NCBI RefSeq assembly: GCF_002072105.2
Contig: NZ_MTBC01000004.1
Span: 1-64,000, forward strand
DNA from: Croceivirga radicis
GTDB lineage: Bacteria; Bacteroidota; Bacteroidia; Flavobacteriales; Flavobacteriaceae
Direction: 5' to 3'
DNA: 64,000 nt
Shown here: positions 8,603 to 17,369 of the stretch, one piece after another
Numbering within the stretch: the first letter of the stretch is position 1
Layout: each line of letters opens with the position of its first letter
Position numbers and translations under genes: made by a program
Notes under the pieces: generated by a model
The model's database searches: none
The model's input: the letters and a program-made list of their open reading frames with translations, nothing else
Told to the model about the DNA's origin: nothing

Positions 8603-8628
8603 AGAATATTCTTATATATCAGATATAT
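8603..8628. promoter_or_regulatory. Inverted repeats, candidate activator-binding sites
   Basis: Two adjacent palindromes lie between the divergent genes: AGAATATTCT (8603-8612) and ATATATC-A-GATATAT (8614-8628). They are 70-95 bases upstream of the -24 element of the minus-strand promoter and 35-60 bases upstream of the activator start, the usual place for enhancer sites of an NtrC-type protein. The region is AT-rich, so chance palindromes are possible. Confidence 0.35.
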
Positions 8629-8662
8629 TTAGATAATTTTATAGGAAATAAATTGTGTAAAC

Positions 8663-10774
8663 GTGCAGCAAGAAGGTTTAGAAATAAAGGATTGGTTGGT
8701 AGAAACCTTACCGTATGAGGTGTTATGGATGAATGAACGAGGCAAGGTGGTATATGCAAACCATAAATTCTGCAAGCGTTTAGGTTACGAAAAATCAGCC
8801 ATTACAAAGCTCTCTATTTTTGAAATCAACCCAACGTTAACAAAAGAAGGTTGGAAGAAACATTGGGATTTCGTTCAGAAAAATAAAGTACATCGATTTA
8901 AAGAAACACATAAAAACAAAAAAGACAAGTATTACGAAGTAGAAGTTTTTGCGCGATATTTCTCAAATATGAGAAATAATTTGATTTGTGCTATTATTAA
9001 TGATATTTCAGAATCTAGTTTCTATCAAAAATTGATGGACAATACCCAAACTATTGCACATGTGGGCGGTTGGGAACTGAATTTACAAGACGGGAGTATC
9101 GTTTCAACCTCAGAAGCCCTTTCTATTTTCGACCTAAAGGAAACCGAATTTCTTACGCCCCCACACATAATTCATCGTTTTAAAGAAAGTGAACACTTAA
9201 AAACCCTAATGGCCAATGCTATTAGAAAAGGCATAGCTTATGATGTAGTACTAGAAACAAACGGTAGTCCGTTAAAATTTATACGATGTGTTACCAAGCC
9301 TGTGCTTAAAGGGGATACCATTTACAAGTTAATTGGTGTATACCAAGACGTAACCGAACAACAGCGTAAAGAAAACAGTTTGCAATTGTTCAAAGAAGTT
9401 ATTAATAATGCTGAAGATATTATTTACGTTATAAAAAAGGATGGTACCCTTTTGGACTATAGCACTTCCGCCCTAACCCAATTGGGTTATGATAGAAAGG
9501 AACTAGAGGATACAACCATTTTTGAACTAGACCCCGCGGTTACCCCAGAATGGTGGCAAAACCATTTTGAAGAAATTGTTGCTAAAGGTTCCGTACGATT
9601 TGAATGGTTGACCATGCGAAAAAATGGAACCAAATTTCCCGTAGAAATAACCGCTAACCATTTATCCTATAACCAGGAAGATTACAACTGCGCCATTATA
9701 CGAGATGTATCTGAACGTAAGGCCCGTGATTTAAAGCTGTATGAGGCCTTGGAGGAAATAAAGTCGCTAAAAGACCGACTAGAAAGTGAAAATGAATATT
9801 TACAGGAGGAAATTAATAGCAAAATAAACTTTAGCAATATTATCTGTAGAAGCGAAGCTTATGCAAAAGTATTGCAATTGGTAGACCAGGTTGCGCCAAC
9901 AGATACTACGGTGTTGATTACCGGTGAGTCTGGTACCGGAAAAGAGTTGTTGGCTAGCGCCATACACAATACAAGTCTACGAAAAGAAAGACCACTGATT
10001 AAAATAAATTGCGCCACCTTACCTAAAGAACTTATAGAAAGTGAATTATTTGGCCATAAAAAAGGAGCATTCACGGGAGCAGTTGCAGATAAGGTGGGTA
10101 AGTTTGCCTTAGCAGATGGGGGTACGTTGTTTTTGGATGAAATTGGTGAAATGCCAATTGATTTGCAACCAAAACTACTGCGGGTATTACAAGAAGGTGA
10201 GTTTGATGAATTGGGAGGTACCAAAACCATAAAGGTAAATGTGCGTATTGTTGCTGCCACCAACAGGCATTTAGAAGAAATGATAAAAGAAGGTAGTTTT
10301 AGAGAAGATTTATATTACCGGCTAAACGTATTTCCCATTCACAATATTCCGTTGCGCGCTAGAAAAGAAGATATTCCAATACTGGCCCAGTATTTTTTAG
10401 AAAAGTATTCGGCCAAAGCCGGAAAAGCGTTTAAACGTTTGTCTAAAAAAACAATTGAAGCCTTACTGGCCTATAATTTCCCTGGCAACATTCGCGAATT
10501 AGAAAACCTAATAGAGCGTGGGGTAATTATTGAAAGTGGCACTACCTTGAATCCGGGTTCTTGGTTGCCCAAGCCTACAAATTTCAAAGCTGCGGACAAT
10601 TTTAAATCGTTTGAGACCATGCAGCGAGACTATATTGTAGATGTGCTTAATTACACCAATTGGCGGGTTAGCGGCACTAAAGGAGCGGCACGTATTTTAA
10701 ACATGAATGCCAAAACCTTATTTGCCAAAATGAAGCGCTTAGGTATAGAAAAAGAAGTGCGATTGAAAAAGTGA
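8663..10774 (+). CDS. PAS-PAS-PAS-AAA+-Fis sigma-54-dependent activator
   Basis: A 703-residue bacterial enhancer-binding protein. Three PAS domains occupy about residues 10-125, 128-235 and 243-360 (each ends in a NDISE/QDVTEQ/RDVSER motif), followed by a coiled coil (360-390). The AAA+ domain has Walker A GESGTGKE near 420, the sigma-54 contact loop GAFTGA near 470 and Walker B GTLFLDEIGEM near 490. A Fis-type HTH ends the chain (NAKTLFAKMKRLGI). It lacks a receiver domain, so it senses a ligand or redox state through PAS rather than a kinase. The start is GTG at 8663. It is divergent from the pirin-YceI unit with a fitting promoter between, so those genes are its likely targets. Confidence 0.93.
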   Translation: MQQEGLEIKDWLVETLPYEVLWMNERGKVVYANHKFCKRLGYEKSAITKLSIFEINPTLTKEGWKKHWDFVQKNKVHRFKETHKNKKDKYYEVEVFARYFSNMRNNLICAIINDISESSFYQKLMDNTQTIAHVGGWELNLQDGSIVSTSEALSIFDLKETEFLTPPHIIHRFKESEHLKTLMANAIRKGIAYDVVLETNGSPLKFIRCVTKPVLKGDTIYKLIGVYQDVTEQQRKENSLQLFKEVINNAEDIIYVIKKDGTLLDYSTSALTQLGYDRKELEDTTIFELDPAVTPEWWQNHFEEIVAKGSVRFEWLTMRKNGTKFPVEITANHLSYNQEDYNCAIIRDVSERKARDLKLYEALEEIKSLKDRLESENEYLQEEINSKINFSNIICRSEAYAKVLQLVDQVAPTDTTVLITGESGTGKELLASAIHNTSLRKERPLIKINCATLPKELIESELFGHKKGAFTGAVADKVGKFALADGGTLFLDEIGEMPIDLQPKLLRVLQEGEFDELGGTKTIKVNVRIVAATNRHLEEMIKEGSFREDLYYRLNVFPIHNIPLRARKEDIPILAQYFLEKYSAKAGKAFKRLSKKTIEALLAYNFPGNIRELENLIERGVIIESGTTLNPGSWLPKPTNFKAADNFKSFETMQRDYIVDVLNYTNWRVSGTKGAARILNMNAKTLFAKMKRLGIEKEVRLKK

Positions 10775-10785
10775 TTGGTTTCTAT

Positions 10786-11883
10786 TTAAGAATAAGGTAT
10801 TTTTTTATGCACTGCGTAAAGGTTAACTATTTCATGTTTTCCTTTTAATTCTACGGCACCTTTGGGAACAAACTCTATTTTAGTCTCTTCCTTTAAAGCC
10901 ATTCGCAAATGTTCAGATACCAATAACTTACTTTTTAGGTTATTACATAAATCCTGTATGCGTGCGGTGGTATTCAGCACATCGCCGGTAAAGACTATTT
11001 CTTTTTTTAACGCACCCAACTCGCCAGTCGTTACCATACCCATATGCAGCGCCGCTTTAAATTTTGGCACTACGCCATAGGTGTTAATGTAAAATGTATC
11101 TCGCTTATTCATAGCCTTTTGCATGGCAAAAAAGCAATTAACAGCGTTATTGTAAGCAATACCCTTAGCTTTTGGCCAACTTATTACAATCTCGTCCCCA
11201 ATATATTGATATACTTCTCCCCTGTGTTTTACTATAGGTTCTGCCATATCGTTATAGTACTGTTGTAAAAACGTAAAATAGCTAACATGCCCCAGTTTTT
11301 CGGCTATGGTAGTACTATCTTTCATGTCTACGAACATAAAAATTCGCTCTTCTTGTATGGGCTTGTGGTATTTGCCGGTAAAAATATTTAGCAATACAGA
11401 ATCACCAAGATTATCTCTAATCTCTGCGTAAATTAGTGAGATGGTTAAACTGAATAATAATTGAATAGCTGTTCCGTACAAGGCATCGCTTTGCCAAAAT
11501 TGTCTAAACTTGAACCAAACCAACGGACTTTTTAAATCAGTATCTAGTTCTAAAGCCGCAGCAATGGGGTAAGAAAACCCAACCATTAATGTAAACAGCA
11601 TACTATATAGCACAAACTTGGAAAGTATGGTGCGGATAAAACTGAAATTTCTGAACAGCTTGTTTACATATAGGGTTTCAAAAATACCTATGAGTAATCC
11701 TAGGCTAAATATAGCTAGTAAGGCAAAAACCAACACACTAAATGTTGGGTCTATAGCGCCAGAAGCTACAGGATTGTCTCCCAAGGCAAAATAATCATTA
11801 GCCATAAAAAAGAAACCTAGCACAAACCAAATGAGTCCAAATGGTAAAATTCTGCGCCAATTACGGGCCAAGATTGGGTTCAT
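10786..11883 (-). CDS. Membrane-bound adenylate/guanylate cyclase (class III)
   Basis: A 365-residue protein with four predicted membrane helices in the first 150 residues and a C-terminal class III nucleotidyl cyclase domain from about 178. The two metal aspartates are in MFVDMKDST and YIGDEIVI, and the GDVLNTTARIQ segment carries the transition-state Asn and Arg. The pattern is like other Bacteroidota cyclases with a 4-helix membrane anchor and no periplasmic sensor. It should make cAMP or cGMP; the selectivity residues do not settle which. A Crp/Fnr-type protein elsewhere in the window could respond, but that is speculation. Confidence 0.88.
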   Translation of the reverse strand: MNPILARNWRRILPFGLIWFVLGFFFMANDYFALGDNPVASGAIDPTFSVLVFALLAIFSLGLLIGIFETLYVNKLFRNFSFIRTILSKFVLYSMLFTLMVGFSYPIAAALELDTDLKSPLVWFKFRQFWQSDALYGTAIQLLFSLTISLIYAEIRDNLGDSVLLNIFTGKYHKPIQEERIFMFVDMKDSTTIAEKLGHVSYFTFLQQYYNDMAEPIVKHRGEVYQYIGDEIVISWPKAKGIAYNNAVNCFFAMQKAMNKRDTFYINTYGVVPKFKAALHMGMVTTGELGALKKEIVFTGDVLNTTARIQDLCNNLKSKLLVSEHLRMALKEETKIEFVPKGAVELKGKHEIVNLYAVHKKIPYS

Positions 11884-11960
11884 CTCTGCAATTTGGCGTA
11901 AAGCTAATTAAAAAGACGTTAAATTATTATTTGATATGTCAATCAAATTAGTATAATTAG

Positions 11961-12052
11961 TAAATTTGTTTAACATCGATTAAAAAATGCACAGTTACGT
12001 GGTAGTAACTATAACCCTAGAATTATTGGTTAGTGGATTCTAGGGTTTTTTT
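11961..12052 (+). ncRNA. Candidate small transcript (promoter to terminator, about 80 nt)
   Basis: On the plus strand a perfect Bacteroidota -7 element, TAAATTTG (11961-11968), is followed about 45 bases later by a strong intrinsic terminator: AACCCTAGAAT (12013-12023) pairs with ATTCTAGGGTT (12037-12047) and is followed by a run of T. No plus-strand gene ends here; both flanking genes are on the minus strand. An 18-codon frame (11987-12043, MHSYVVVTITLELLVSGF) lies inside and ends within the hairpin. The -33 element is weak (a TTG lies 27 bases upstream). It overlaps the last 13 bases of the marR-type gene in antisense. Confidence 0.35.
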
Positions 12053-12489
12053 ATGTTTTGGGAGTTGTTGGCTATTAAATCTAGAACAACCTGCGTTTGT
12101 TCTACTTGTTCTTTAGATAGCCCCTTTAAACCAATGCTTCTGTTTTCGTTTATGATAGGAGCAATTTTTTGCAATACTTCGCTACCAAATTCAGTGATTA
12201 CCAAATAGGCTTTTCTTTTATCTTCTTTATCTTGAACAGTGGTAATATACCCGGCTTTTTCCATTAAGCGAATAATACGTGTAATGGACGCATGATCTTT
12301 ATATACAAAGTTGGCCATTTCACTCTTGGTAAAACGTGGTTTTTTACTTAACTGAAAGAGTAACATGGCCTGGTCTATGGTAATATCTTTTACAACGGCA
12401 TTAATTCTTTTTTGAGCCATTTTACGGTATTCTTTTATAGCATTTTCAATGCTATAAAAAATAGAACGATTACTTGCCTTTTCTTCCAT
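12040..12489 (-). CDS. MarR family transcriptional regulator
   Basis: A winged-helix regulator of about 149 residues. DQAMLLFQLSKKPRFTKSEMANFVYKDHASITRIIRLMEKAGYITTVQDKEDKRK is the MarR core described by position 45-100: helix-turn-helix followed by the DKRK wing. I take the ATG at 12489 (MEEKASNRS) over the one at 12537, which would add 16 unconserved residues. No target gene is divergent from it, so its regulon cannot be inferred; the ligand is unknown. Confidence 0.88.
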   Translation of the reverse strand: MEEKASNRSIFYSIENAIKEYRKMAQKRINAVVKDITIDQAMLLFQLSKKPRFTKSEMANFVYKDHASITRIIRLMEKAGYITTVQDKEDKRKAYLVITEFGSEVLQKIAPIINENRSIGLKGLSKEQVEQTQVVLDLIANNSQNIKKP

Positions 12490-12604
12490 GTTATACTGCT
12501 TACGGCAAAAGTAAATAATTTGCTGTTCCTTGCACATTTAAGTAGACCAACGTCTCTAGTTTGCCTATAAACACAAGGGTTAATAATGTAAACAGAACGT
12601 ATTG

Positions 12605-12985
12605 CTATTTATTTAAACCCACCCAATTTAGTGTTTCTGGTTTGGCCAATTGTGATTTATAAGATGATGTGAATTTTTTAAGCCTATTAGAAAAAGGGTT
12701 ATGCTTTACATCTGAAATGAGCTTTTCCTTTTCCTTGTCTTTTAACTCATCTAGACCTTGTATAAAAAGGATTAAAAATTGTTTTTTATCCTCATGTGCG
12801 GCCTGCTTTTTAGCAATTTCCTTAGCGTTTAAAGTTAATCCATTGTCAAAACGATGCGCGACAGGCATGTTTTCGTACGCTTTTTTTTGTTGTAGCATAG
12901 TAGATTTAGCCGTTTGTTGGGCATATGTGGTACCCGCAGCAACTACACCCAACAAAAGCGTTAGTAGTCCGTTTTTCATTTTCAA
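12605..12985 (-). CDS. Small secreted protein of unknown function
   Basis: A 126-residue protein not recognised. It starts with a clear Sec signal (GLLTLLLGVVAAGTTYAQQ, cleavage near residue 22) and the mature part is Lys/Glu-rich and predicted helical, with several KK and KEK patches. The start may be the second ATG at 12979. It stands alone between the marR-type gene and the FKBP gene, 67 bases upstream of the former and on the same strand. No metal or catalytic motif is visible. Confidence 0.6.
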   Translation of the reverse strand: MKMKNGLLTLLLGVVAAGTTYAQQTAKSTMLQQKKAYENMPVAHRFDNGLTLNAKEIAKKQAAHEDKKQFLILFIQGLDELKDKEKEKLISDVKHNPFSNRLKKFTSSYKSQLAKPETLNWVGLNK

Positions 12986-13108
12986 TAAATAGTGTTCTCT
13001 ATTTAAAAATAGTAATAAAACCGAACAAGGAACTAAATGGTAACAAAGTTGCTTTTTGGACGATAATTTCTGCTCGTTTATCGATGTTTAAAACAGAAAT
13101 CCATAAAA

Positions 13109-13137
13109 AAAGTCGTCCTAATTTTTAGAACGACTTT
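13109..13137 (-). terminator. Intrinsic terminator after the FKBP gene
   Basis: AAAGTCGT (13109-13116) pairs with ACGACTTT (13130-13137), with an inner CTAA/TTAG pairing. On the minus strand the stem is followed by a T-run (the A-tract at 13105-13111). It lies 28 bases past the stop of the FKBP-type gene. Confidence 0.75.
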
Positions 13138-13165
13138 ATATTAAAGTGCATTGGTTTTGTCTACC

Positions 13166-13594
13166 TTATTTAATAGCAACCAATTCTAAATCAAACACTA
13201 AATCTTGCCCAGCTAATGGGTGGTTGGCATCTAAAGTAACCGTATCTGCCTCTACTTTAGCAATACGCAACTGTTGCTCCCTACCATCCGGATTACGAGC
13301 TACCAAACCCATACCTACTTCTGGTTCTATTTCGCCAGGTAGTTCACTACGGTTAATGGTCTGAAACAAGTTATCTTGAACTTCCCCATATGCTTTATCA
13401 ACTGGAATAGTAATTGTCTTCTTTTCACTAACACCCATATCCAATAAACCTTCTTCAAATCCGGGAATTAACATACCTTGACCTAATTGAATTTCTAAAG
13501 GTTCGCGCCCTTCAGAAGAATCAAAAACTTGACCATTGGTTAATTTTCCGGTGTAATGTACTTGTACGGTGTCGTTCTGTTTTACTGTACTCAT
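13166..13594 (-). CDS. FKBP-type peptidyl-prolyl isomerase, SlyD-like
   Basis: A 142-residue SlyD-type prolyl isomerase/chaperone. The FKBP halves VQVHYTGKLTNGQVFDSS and LVFDLELVAIK surround an inserted flap domain (about residues 70-125, including VGMGLVARNPDGRE), the arrangement of SlyD. The His/Cys-rich C-terminal metal tail of E. coli SlyD is absent, so a nickel role is not supported. Cytoplasmic; single gene with its own terminator. Confidence 0.92.
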   Translation of the reverse strand: MSTVKQNDTVQVHYTGKLTNGQVFDSSEGREPLEIQLGQGMLIPGFEEGLLDMGVSEKKTITIPVDKAYGEVQDNLFQTINRSELPGEIEPEVGMGLVARNPDGREQQLRIAKVEADTVTLDANHPLAGQDLVFDLELVAIK

Positions 13595-13689
13595 AAACGT
13601 ATATTTCGCTTTCTTATCTATTTAGGGCGAAGGTACAGGTACTAACCGAAACCAAGAAAGATTTGGGCAAAAAGTATTGATAACTAGTA

Positions 13690-14601
13690 CTAAAGTGCCA
13701 TAAAACGGTCTCTATAGGCCTTTGGAGTACTGTTTTTCGTCCTTTTGAAAACGCGATTAAAGTAAGAACGGTTGGTAAAGCCACAGGCCATGAAAACTTC
13801 AGTAAGGTTAAAGTCTGGATTTTGCAACAACTGCGTAGCCTTGGTTATACGTTCCTGATTTATAAATTCTACAGGAGAACATCCCATTTCGTTTTTAAAG
13901 ACTTTGTAAAAATTAGACGTGCTCATATACGCTTTAGCAGCTAGTTCCTCATTACTTATAGGCCTTTGGATATTTTCTTTTATATATTCAATTACATAAG
14001 CCAATTTGTGCGTACTAGCTAAAGACTTACTTTGAGCACTATAAGCTTTTCTTGAATTGGCCTGTAAAATCCTTATGATAAGTTCTTGTACCATATTGGT
14101 AACAAATAACTCCTTGGATGGATGATTCTCTGTAAACAGGTAAACCAAACGCTGCAGTATTTGATAAATACCACCATCATTGGTGAAATGAAAATTATAA
14201 TCCATCAAATTCCACTCCCTACCATCCGTACGCTGCATTTGTTCGTTCATACGCTGTACTACCCTAGCAATACGTTCTTCTGAAATTTCCATGGCCAAAC
14301 AGCGCGTGGCATTATCTGTTTTTGCCTCCGGAAAGTCTATCCGCATTAATTCGTTAGCAGGTAAGATAAGTGATTCACCTGGTAAAAAATCAAAAGATTG
14401 CTTATCCCTAAGGTGCATTATTTTCTTTCCCTGCAACATACTGGCCAGCACCGGAGTATTAAATTGTAAATGTACCTGTTGGGCTATCTTATGCGTTTCA
14501 AATACATGCATGGCAACTTCATCCATGGTATAGGACGTATAGTTCTCTACCAATGTGGTTAATCTTCGGCTTTCATAGAATGATTTTGGCAGCTGCATCA
14601 T
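13690..14601 (-). CDS. AraC family transcriptional regulator
   Basis: A 303-residue regulator. The N-terminal two thirds is a cupin-like effector domain of the AraC_N type (VLASMLQGKKIMHL near residue 50). The C-terminal 100 residues carry two HTH motifs: NEELAAKAYMSTSNFYKVFK and NLTEVFMACGFTNRSYFNRVFK. It is divergent, with 199 bases between, from the aldehyde dehydrogenase-DUF779 pair, which is its probable target. The ligand may be an aldehyde or alcohol; that is inference. An alternative ATG is one codon in. Confidence 0.9.
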   Translation of the reverse strand: MMQLPKSFYESRRLTTLVENYTSYTMDEVAMHVFETHKIAQQVHLQFNTPVLASMLQGKKIMHLRDKQSFDFLPGESLILPANELMRIDFPEAKTDNATRCLAMEISEERIARVVQRMNEQMQRTDGREWNLMDYNFHFTNDGGIYQILQRLVYLFTENHPSKELFVTNMVQELIIRILQANSRKAYSAQSKSLASTHKLAYVIEYIKENIQRPISNEELAAKAYMSTSNFYKVFKNEMGCSPVEFINQERITKATQLLQNPDFNLTEVFMACGFTNRSYFNRVFKRTKNSTPKAYRDRFMAL

Positions 14602-14800
14602 TGCTTTGTTAATTTGCTAATTATTCAATTTCAATTCTGTAATATTCTTAAAATTAGCGTTAATAATTATCAATTTACTACAATTTGATAGAATTGTGCA
14701 AACAGTAGATAGAAATGTTCATAAAAGATAGCCTCTATTTCTACTAATTTGGCTATTAGGCATTTAGCCGTATTCACAAACTGTATAAATAGATATAATT

Positions 14801-16324
14801 ATGAGCAATGTAAAAACTACCGAACAAGATGTGCTTAGAAAGCCACAGTTTAAAAATCAATACGATAACTATATAGGTGGCAAATGGATACCTCCTGTAA
14901 AAGGGCAGTATTTTGATAACATATCTCCTGTAGATGGTAATAGTTTCACCAAAATTGCAAGATCTACCGAAGAAGATATTAATCTTGCCCTTGATGCGGC
15001 ATGGGCGGCTGCACCAGCGTGGAACAACTCCTCTGCAACCGAACGTAGCAATAAACTACTCAAGATTGCAGCTATTATGGAGGAGAACCTTGAAGCTTTG
15101 GCAAGGGCAGAAACATGGGATAATGGTAAGGCTATTAGAGAAACAATGGCAGCGGATATACCTTTGGCCATAGACCACTTCAGGTATTTTGCAGGGGTAA
15201 TTAGAGCTGAAGAAGGTTCGTTAAGCGAACTGGATAGTACCACTATTTGTATGAACGTAAAAGAGCCTTTAGGGGTTGTTGGGCAGATTATTCCTTGGAA
15301 TTTTCCAATTTTAATGGCCGCTTGGAAATTGGCTCCTGCCTTAGCTGCTGGTAACTGTGTGGTTATAAAACCTGCAGAACAAACACCAGTTGGTATTCTA
15401 TTATTAATGGAATTGATAGAAGGTGTTTTACCAGATGGGGTGCTAAATGTAGTAAATGGCTTTGGGGTTGAAGCGGGTAAACCATTGGCCTCTAGCACAC
15501 GAATTAATAAAATCGCTTTTACGGGAGAAACCACCACTGGCCAATTGATTATGCAATATGCTTCTAAAAATATTATACCGGTAACCTTGGAACTGGGCGG
15601 TAAATCGCCTAACATTTTCTTTGAGAGTATTATGGACGCAGATGATGCATTTTTTGACAAATGCCTAGAGGGTGCCGCTATGTTTGCATTAAACCAAGGC
15701 GAAGTTTGTACCTGTCCGTCTAGGATTTTAATACAAGAAAGTATCTACGACCAGTTTATAGAACGTGTAATTGAACGTGTAAAGGCCATAAAGCTTGGTC
15801 ACCCATTAGACCCAACCACTATGATGGGGGCACAAGCCAGTAATGATCAATACGAGAAAATTCTAAATTACTTGGATATTGGCAAAGACGAAGGTTGTGA
15901 GGTTTTGGCCGGTGGGGCTGCCGCTTATAACGAAGGTCTAGAAGGTGGGTACTACATACAACCTACCTTACTTAAAGGGAACAATAAAATGCGCGTTTTT
16001 CAAGAAGAAATTTTTGGACCGGTAGCGTGTGTAACCACCTTTAAAGATGAAGCAGAAGCCATTGAAATTGCCAACGATACGCTTTATGGTTTAGGTGCGG
16101 GGGTATGGACAAGAGATACGCACCAAGCATACCAAATTTCTAGGGCCGTACAAGCCGGTAGGGTTTGGGTAAATTGTTACCATTTGTATCCGGCACACGC
16201 CCCTTTTGGCGGTTATAAAAAGTCTGGTATTGGCAGGGAAAACCATAAAATGATGTTAGACCACTATAGGCAAACTAAAAATATGCTGGTTAGCCATGAT
16301 AAAAATGCCTTAGGCTTTTTCTAA
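14801..16324 (+). CDS. NAD(P)-dependent aldehyde dehydrogenase, ExaC/AldB-like
   Basis: A 507-residue aldehyde dehydrogenase. The N-terminus [20 protein letters not shown] and the C-terminus [15 protein letters not shown] are those of the acetaldehyde-type group. Catalytic residues are visible: Glu in [10 protein letters not shown] near 267 and Cys in NQGEVCTC near 302; [10 protein letters not shown] supplies the oxyanion Asn. It should oxidise short-chain aldehydes to acids. It is followed after one base by the DUF779 gene and preceded by the divergent AraC regulator; the conserved trio suggests an alcohol/aldehyde-responsive unit. Confidence 0.95.
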   Translation: MSNVKTTEQDVLRKPQFKNQYDNYIGGKWIPPVKGQYFDNISPVDGNSFTKIARSTEEDINLALDAAWAAAPAWNNSSATERSNKLLKIAAIMEENLEALARAETWDNGKAIRETMAADIPLAIDHFRYFAGVIRAEEGSLSELDSTTICMNVKEPLGVVGQIIPWNFPILMAAWKLAPALAAGNCVVIKPAEQTPVGILLLMELIEGVLPDGVLNVVNGFGVEAGKPLASSTRINKIAFTGETTTGQLIMQYASKNIIPVTLELGGKSPNIFFESIMDADDAFFDKCLEGAAMFALNQGEVCTCPSRILIQESIYDQFIERVIERVKAIKLGHPLDPTTMMGAQASNDQYEKILNYLDIGKDEGCEVLAGGAAAYNEGLEGGYYIQPTLLKGNNKMRVFQEEIFGPVACVTTFKDEAEAIEIANDTLYGLGAGVWTRDTHQAYQISRAVQAGRVWVNCYHLYPAHAPFGGYKKSGIGRENHKMMLDHYRQTKNMLVSHDKNALGFF

Positions 16325-16325
16325 A

Positions 16326-16676
16326 ATGGTAGAACGTGTATTAATAACGGATGCCGCAAAACAAGTGGTGGACCAATTACGGAATAAACATGGAGAACTT
16401 ATGTTTCACCAAAGTGGAGGGTGTTGTGATGGTTCTTCACCTATGTGTTTTCCTAAAGGAGAACTTATGTTAAACGAAACCGATGTGCTACTAGGAACAA
16501 TTTACGGCTGTGACTTTTACATGAGTAAAGATCAATTTGAATATTGGAGGCATACGCAACTCACTATTGATGTGGTAACCGGAAGGGGTTCTAGTTTTTC
16601 TTTGGAAATTCCACTGGGATTACGCTTTGTGGTCAAATCAAGAATATTTGCTCCAGAAGAACTTGCCCGTATTTAA
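16326..16676 (+). CDS. DUF779 family protein
   Basis: A 116-residue protein of the DUF779 family, function not established. The conserved SGGCCDGSSPMC cluster near residues 30-41 with three Cys, and the GCDFYMSKDQFEYW segment, are the family signature and suggest metal binding. It starts one base after the aldehyde dehydrogenase stop codon, the usual association of this family, so a role in maturation, protection or regulation of that enzyme is a reasonable guess. It ends at a bidirectional terminator. Confidence 0.88.
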   Translation: MVERVLITDAAKQVVDQLRNKHGELMFHQSGGCCDGSSPMCFPKGELMLNETDVLLGTIYGCDFYMSKDQFEYWRHTQLTIDVVTGRGSSFSLEIPLGLRFVVKSRIFAPEELARI

Positions 16677-16695
16677 ACCATTGCATTTTAGTTTT

Positions 16696-16729
16696 AAAAA
16701 CCGCTTGTGTAAAAACAAGCGGTTTTTTA
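16696..16729. terminator. Bidirectional intrinsic terminator
   Basis: AAAAACCGCTTGT (16696-16708) pairs with ACAAGCGGTTTTT (16715-16727). A-rich and T-rich flanks let it work both ways between the convergent DUF779 and DUF4251 genes. Its right arm overlaps the stop codon of the minus-strand gene. Confidence 0.85.
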
Positions 16730-17278
16730 TTCATCCAAAGTATCTATTTTACCGCTATAGGCTATAGTGTTTCTATAAGAGCTATATACTTGTAAGTTTG
16801 CGTTACCATTGGTAAATACGGTACCCCTAAAGTCAAAACCTTCACCATCTACCCCATTTGCTTTAAAACTAAAAACAAATGTATTTTTTTTAGGAACATA
16901 CTCTAAATTAATAGTACTAAGTGCTTTTTCAACTTTAATACCAGCAGTTTCCGCGTTATACGCCCCACCAAATTGTCGTTCGCCGTAATAAGGTAAATCT
17001 ACCGTTAAAGTATCATTCTTCACTATTAAAAAGTTGCTGCCGCCATTAATTACAATTCTAGATGGGCTACTACCAGGAGGAATTAAACCACTATTGGTAA
17101 CGGCAGATAATGCGGTTGTGGTTAGGGGTTGTATTTCTTTTGCCTCAAATTTAAAATGGGCATTTTCTAAGCTTGTTTTTAACTCAGGATTAAAAGTTAG
17201 ACTATTGGAATCTTTTACTGCTTTACAACCGACTAAAACCAAAGTCGCCAAGAACAAAAAGCTGAATATTTTTTTCAT
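16727..17278 (-). CDS. DUF4251 family lipoprotein
   Basis: A 183-residue lipoprotein: hydrophobic leader followed by the lipobox LVGC at residues 16-19. The body (NGGSNFLIVKNDTLTVDLPY, YGERQFGGAY, GVDGEGFDFRG and a C-terminal YRNTIAYSGKI) fits the DUF4251 family, a Bacteroidota-specific domain of unknown function. Probably anchored in the periplasmic or outer leaflet. It is a lone gene ended by the shared terminator. Confidence 0.85.
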   Translation of the reverse strand: MKKIFSFLFLATLVLVGCKAVKDSNSLTFNPELKTSLENAHFKFEAKEIQPLTTTALSAVTNSGLIPPGSSPSRIVINGGSNFLIVKNDTLTVDLPYYGERQFGGAYNAETAGIKVEKALSTINLEYVPKKNTFVFSFKANGVDGEGFDFRGTVFTNGNANLQVYSSYRNTIAYSGKIDTLDE

Positions 17279-17369
17279 AGCTAATAATTTGATATATAAA
17301 AATATAAGGATTCTTAATGAAATGGTTATTTCATATAAAAACTACTATTTTAAGTACCAAAAAATGTGC

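Noticed and set aside
14869-15660. Long antisense reading frame (263 codons) inside the aldehyde dehydrogenase gene
   Set aside because: It is a mirror of a well-supported coding frame, has Ser/Ala-rich composition without family resemblance, and lacks an independent promoter.
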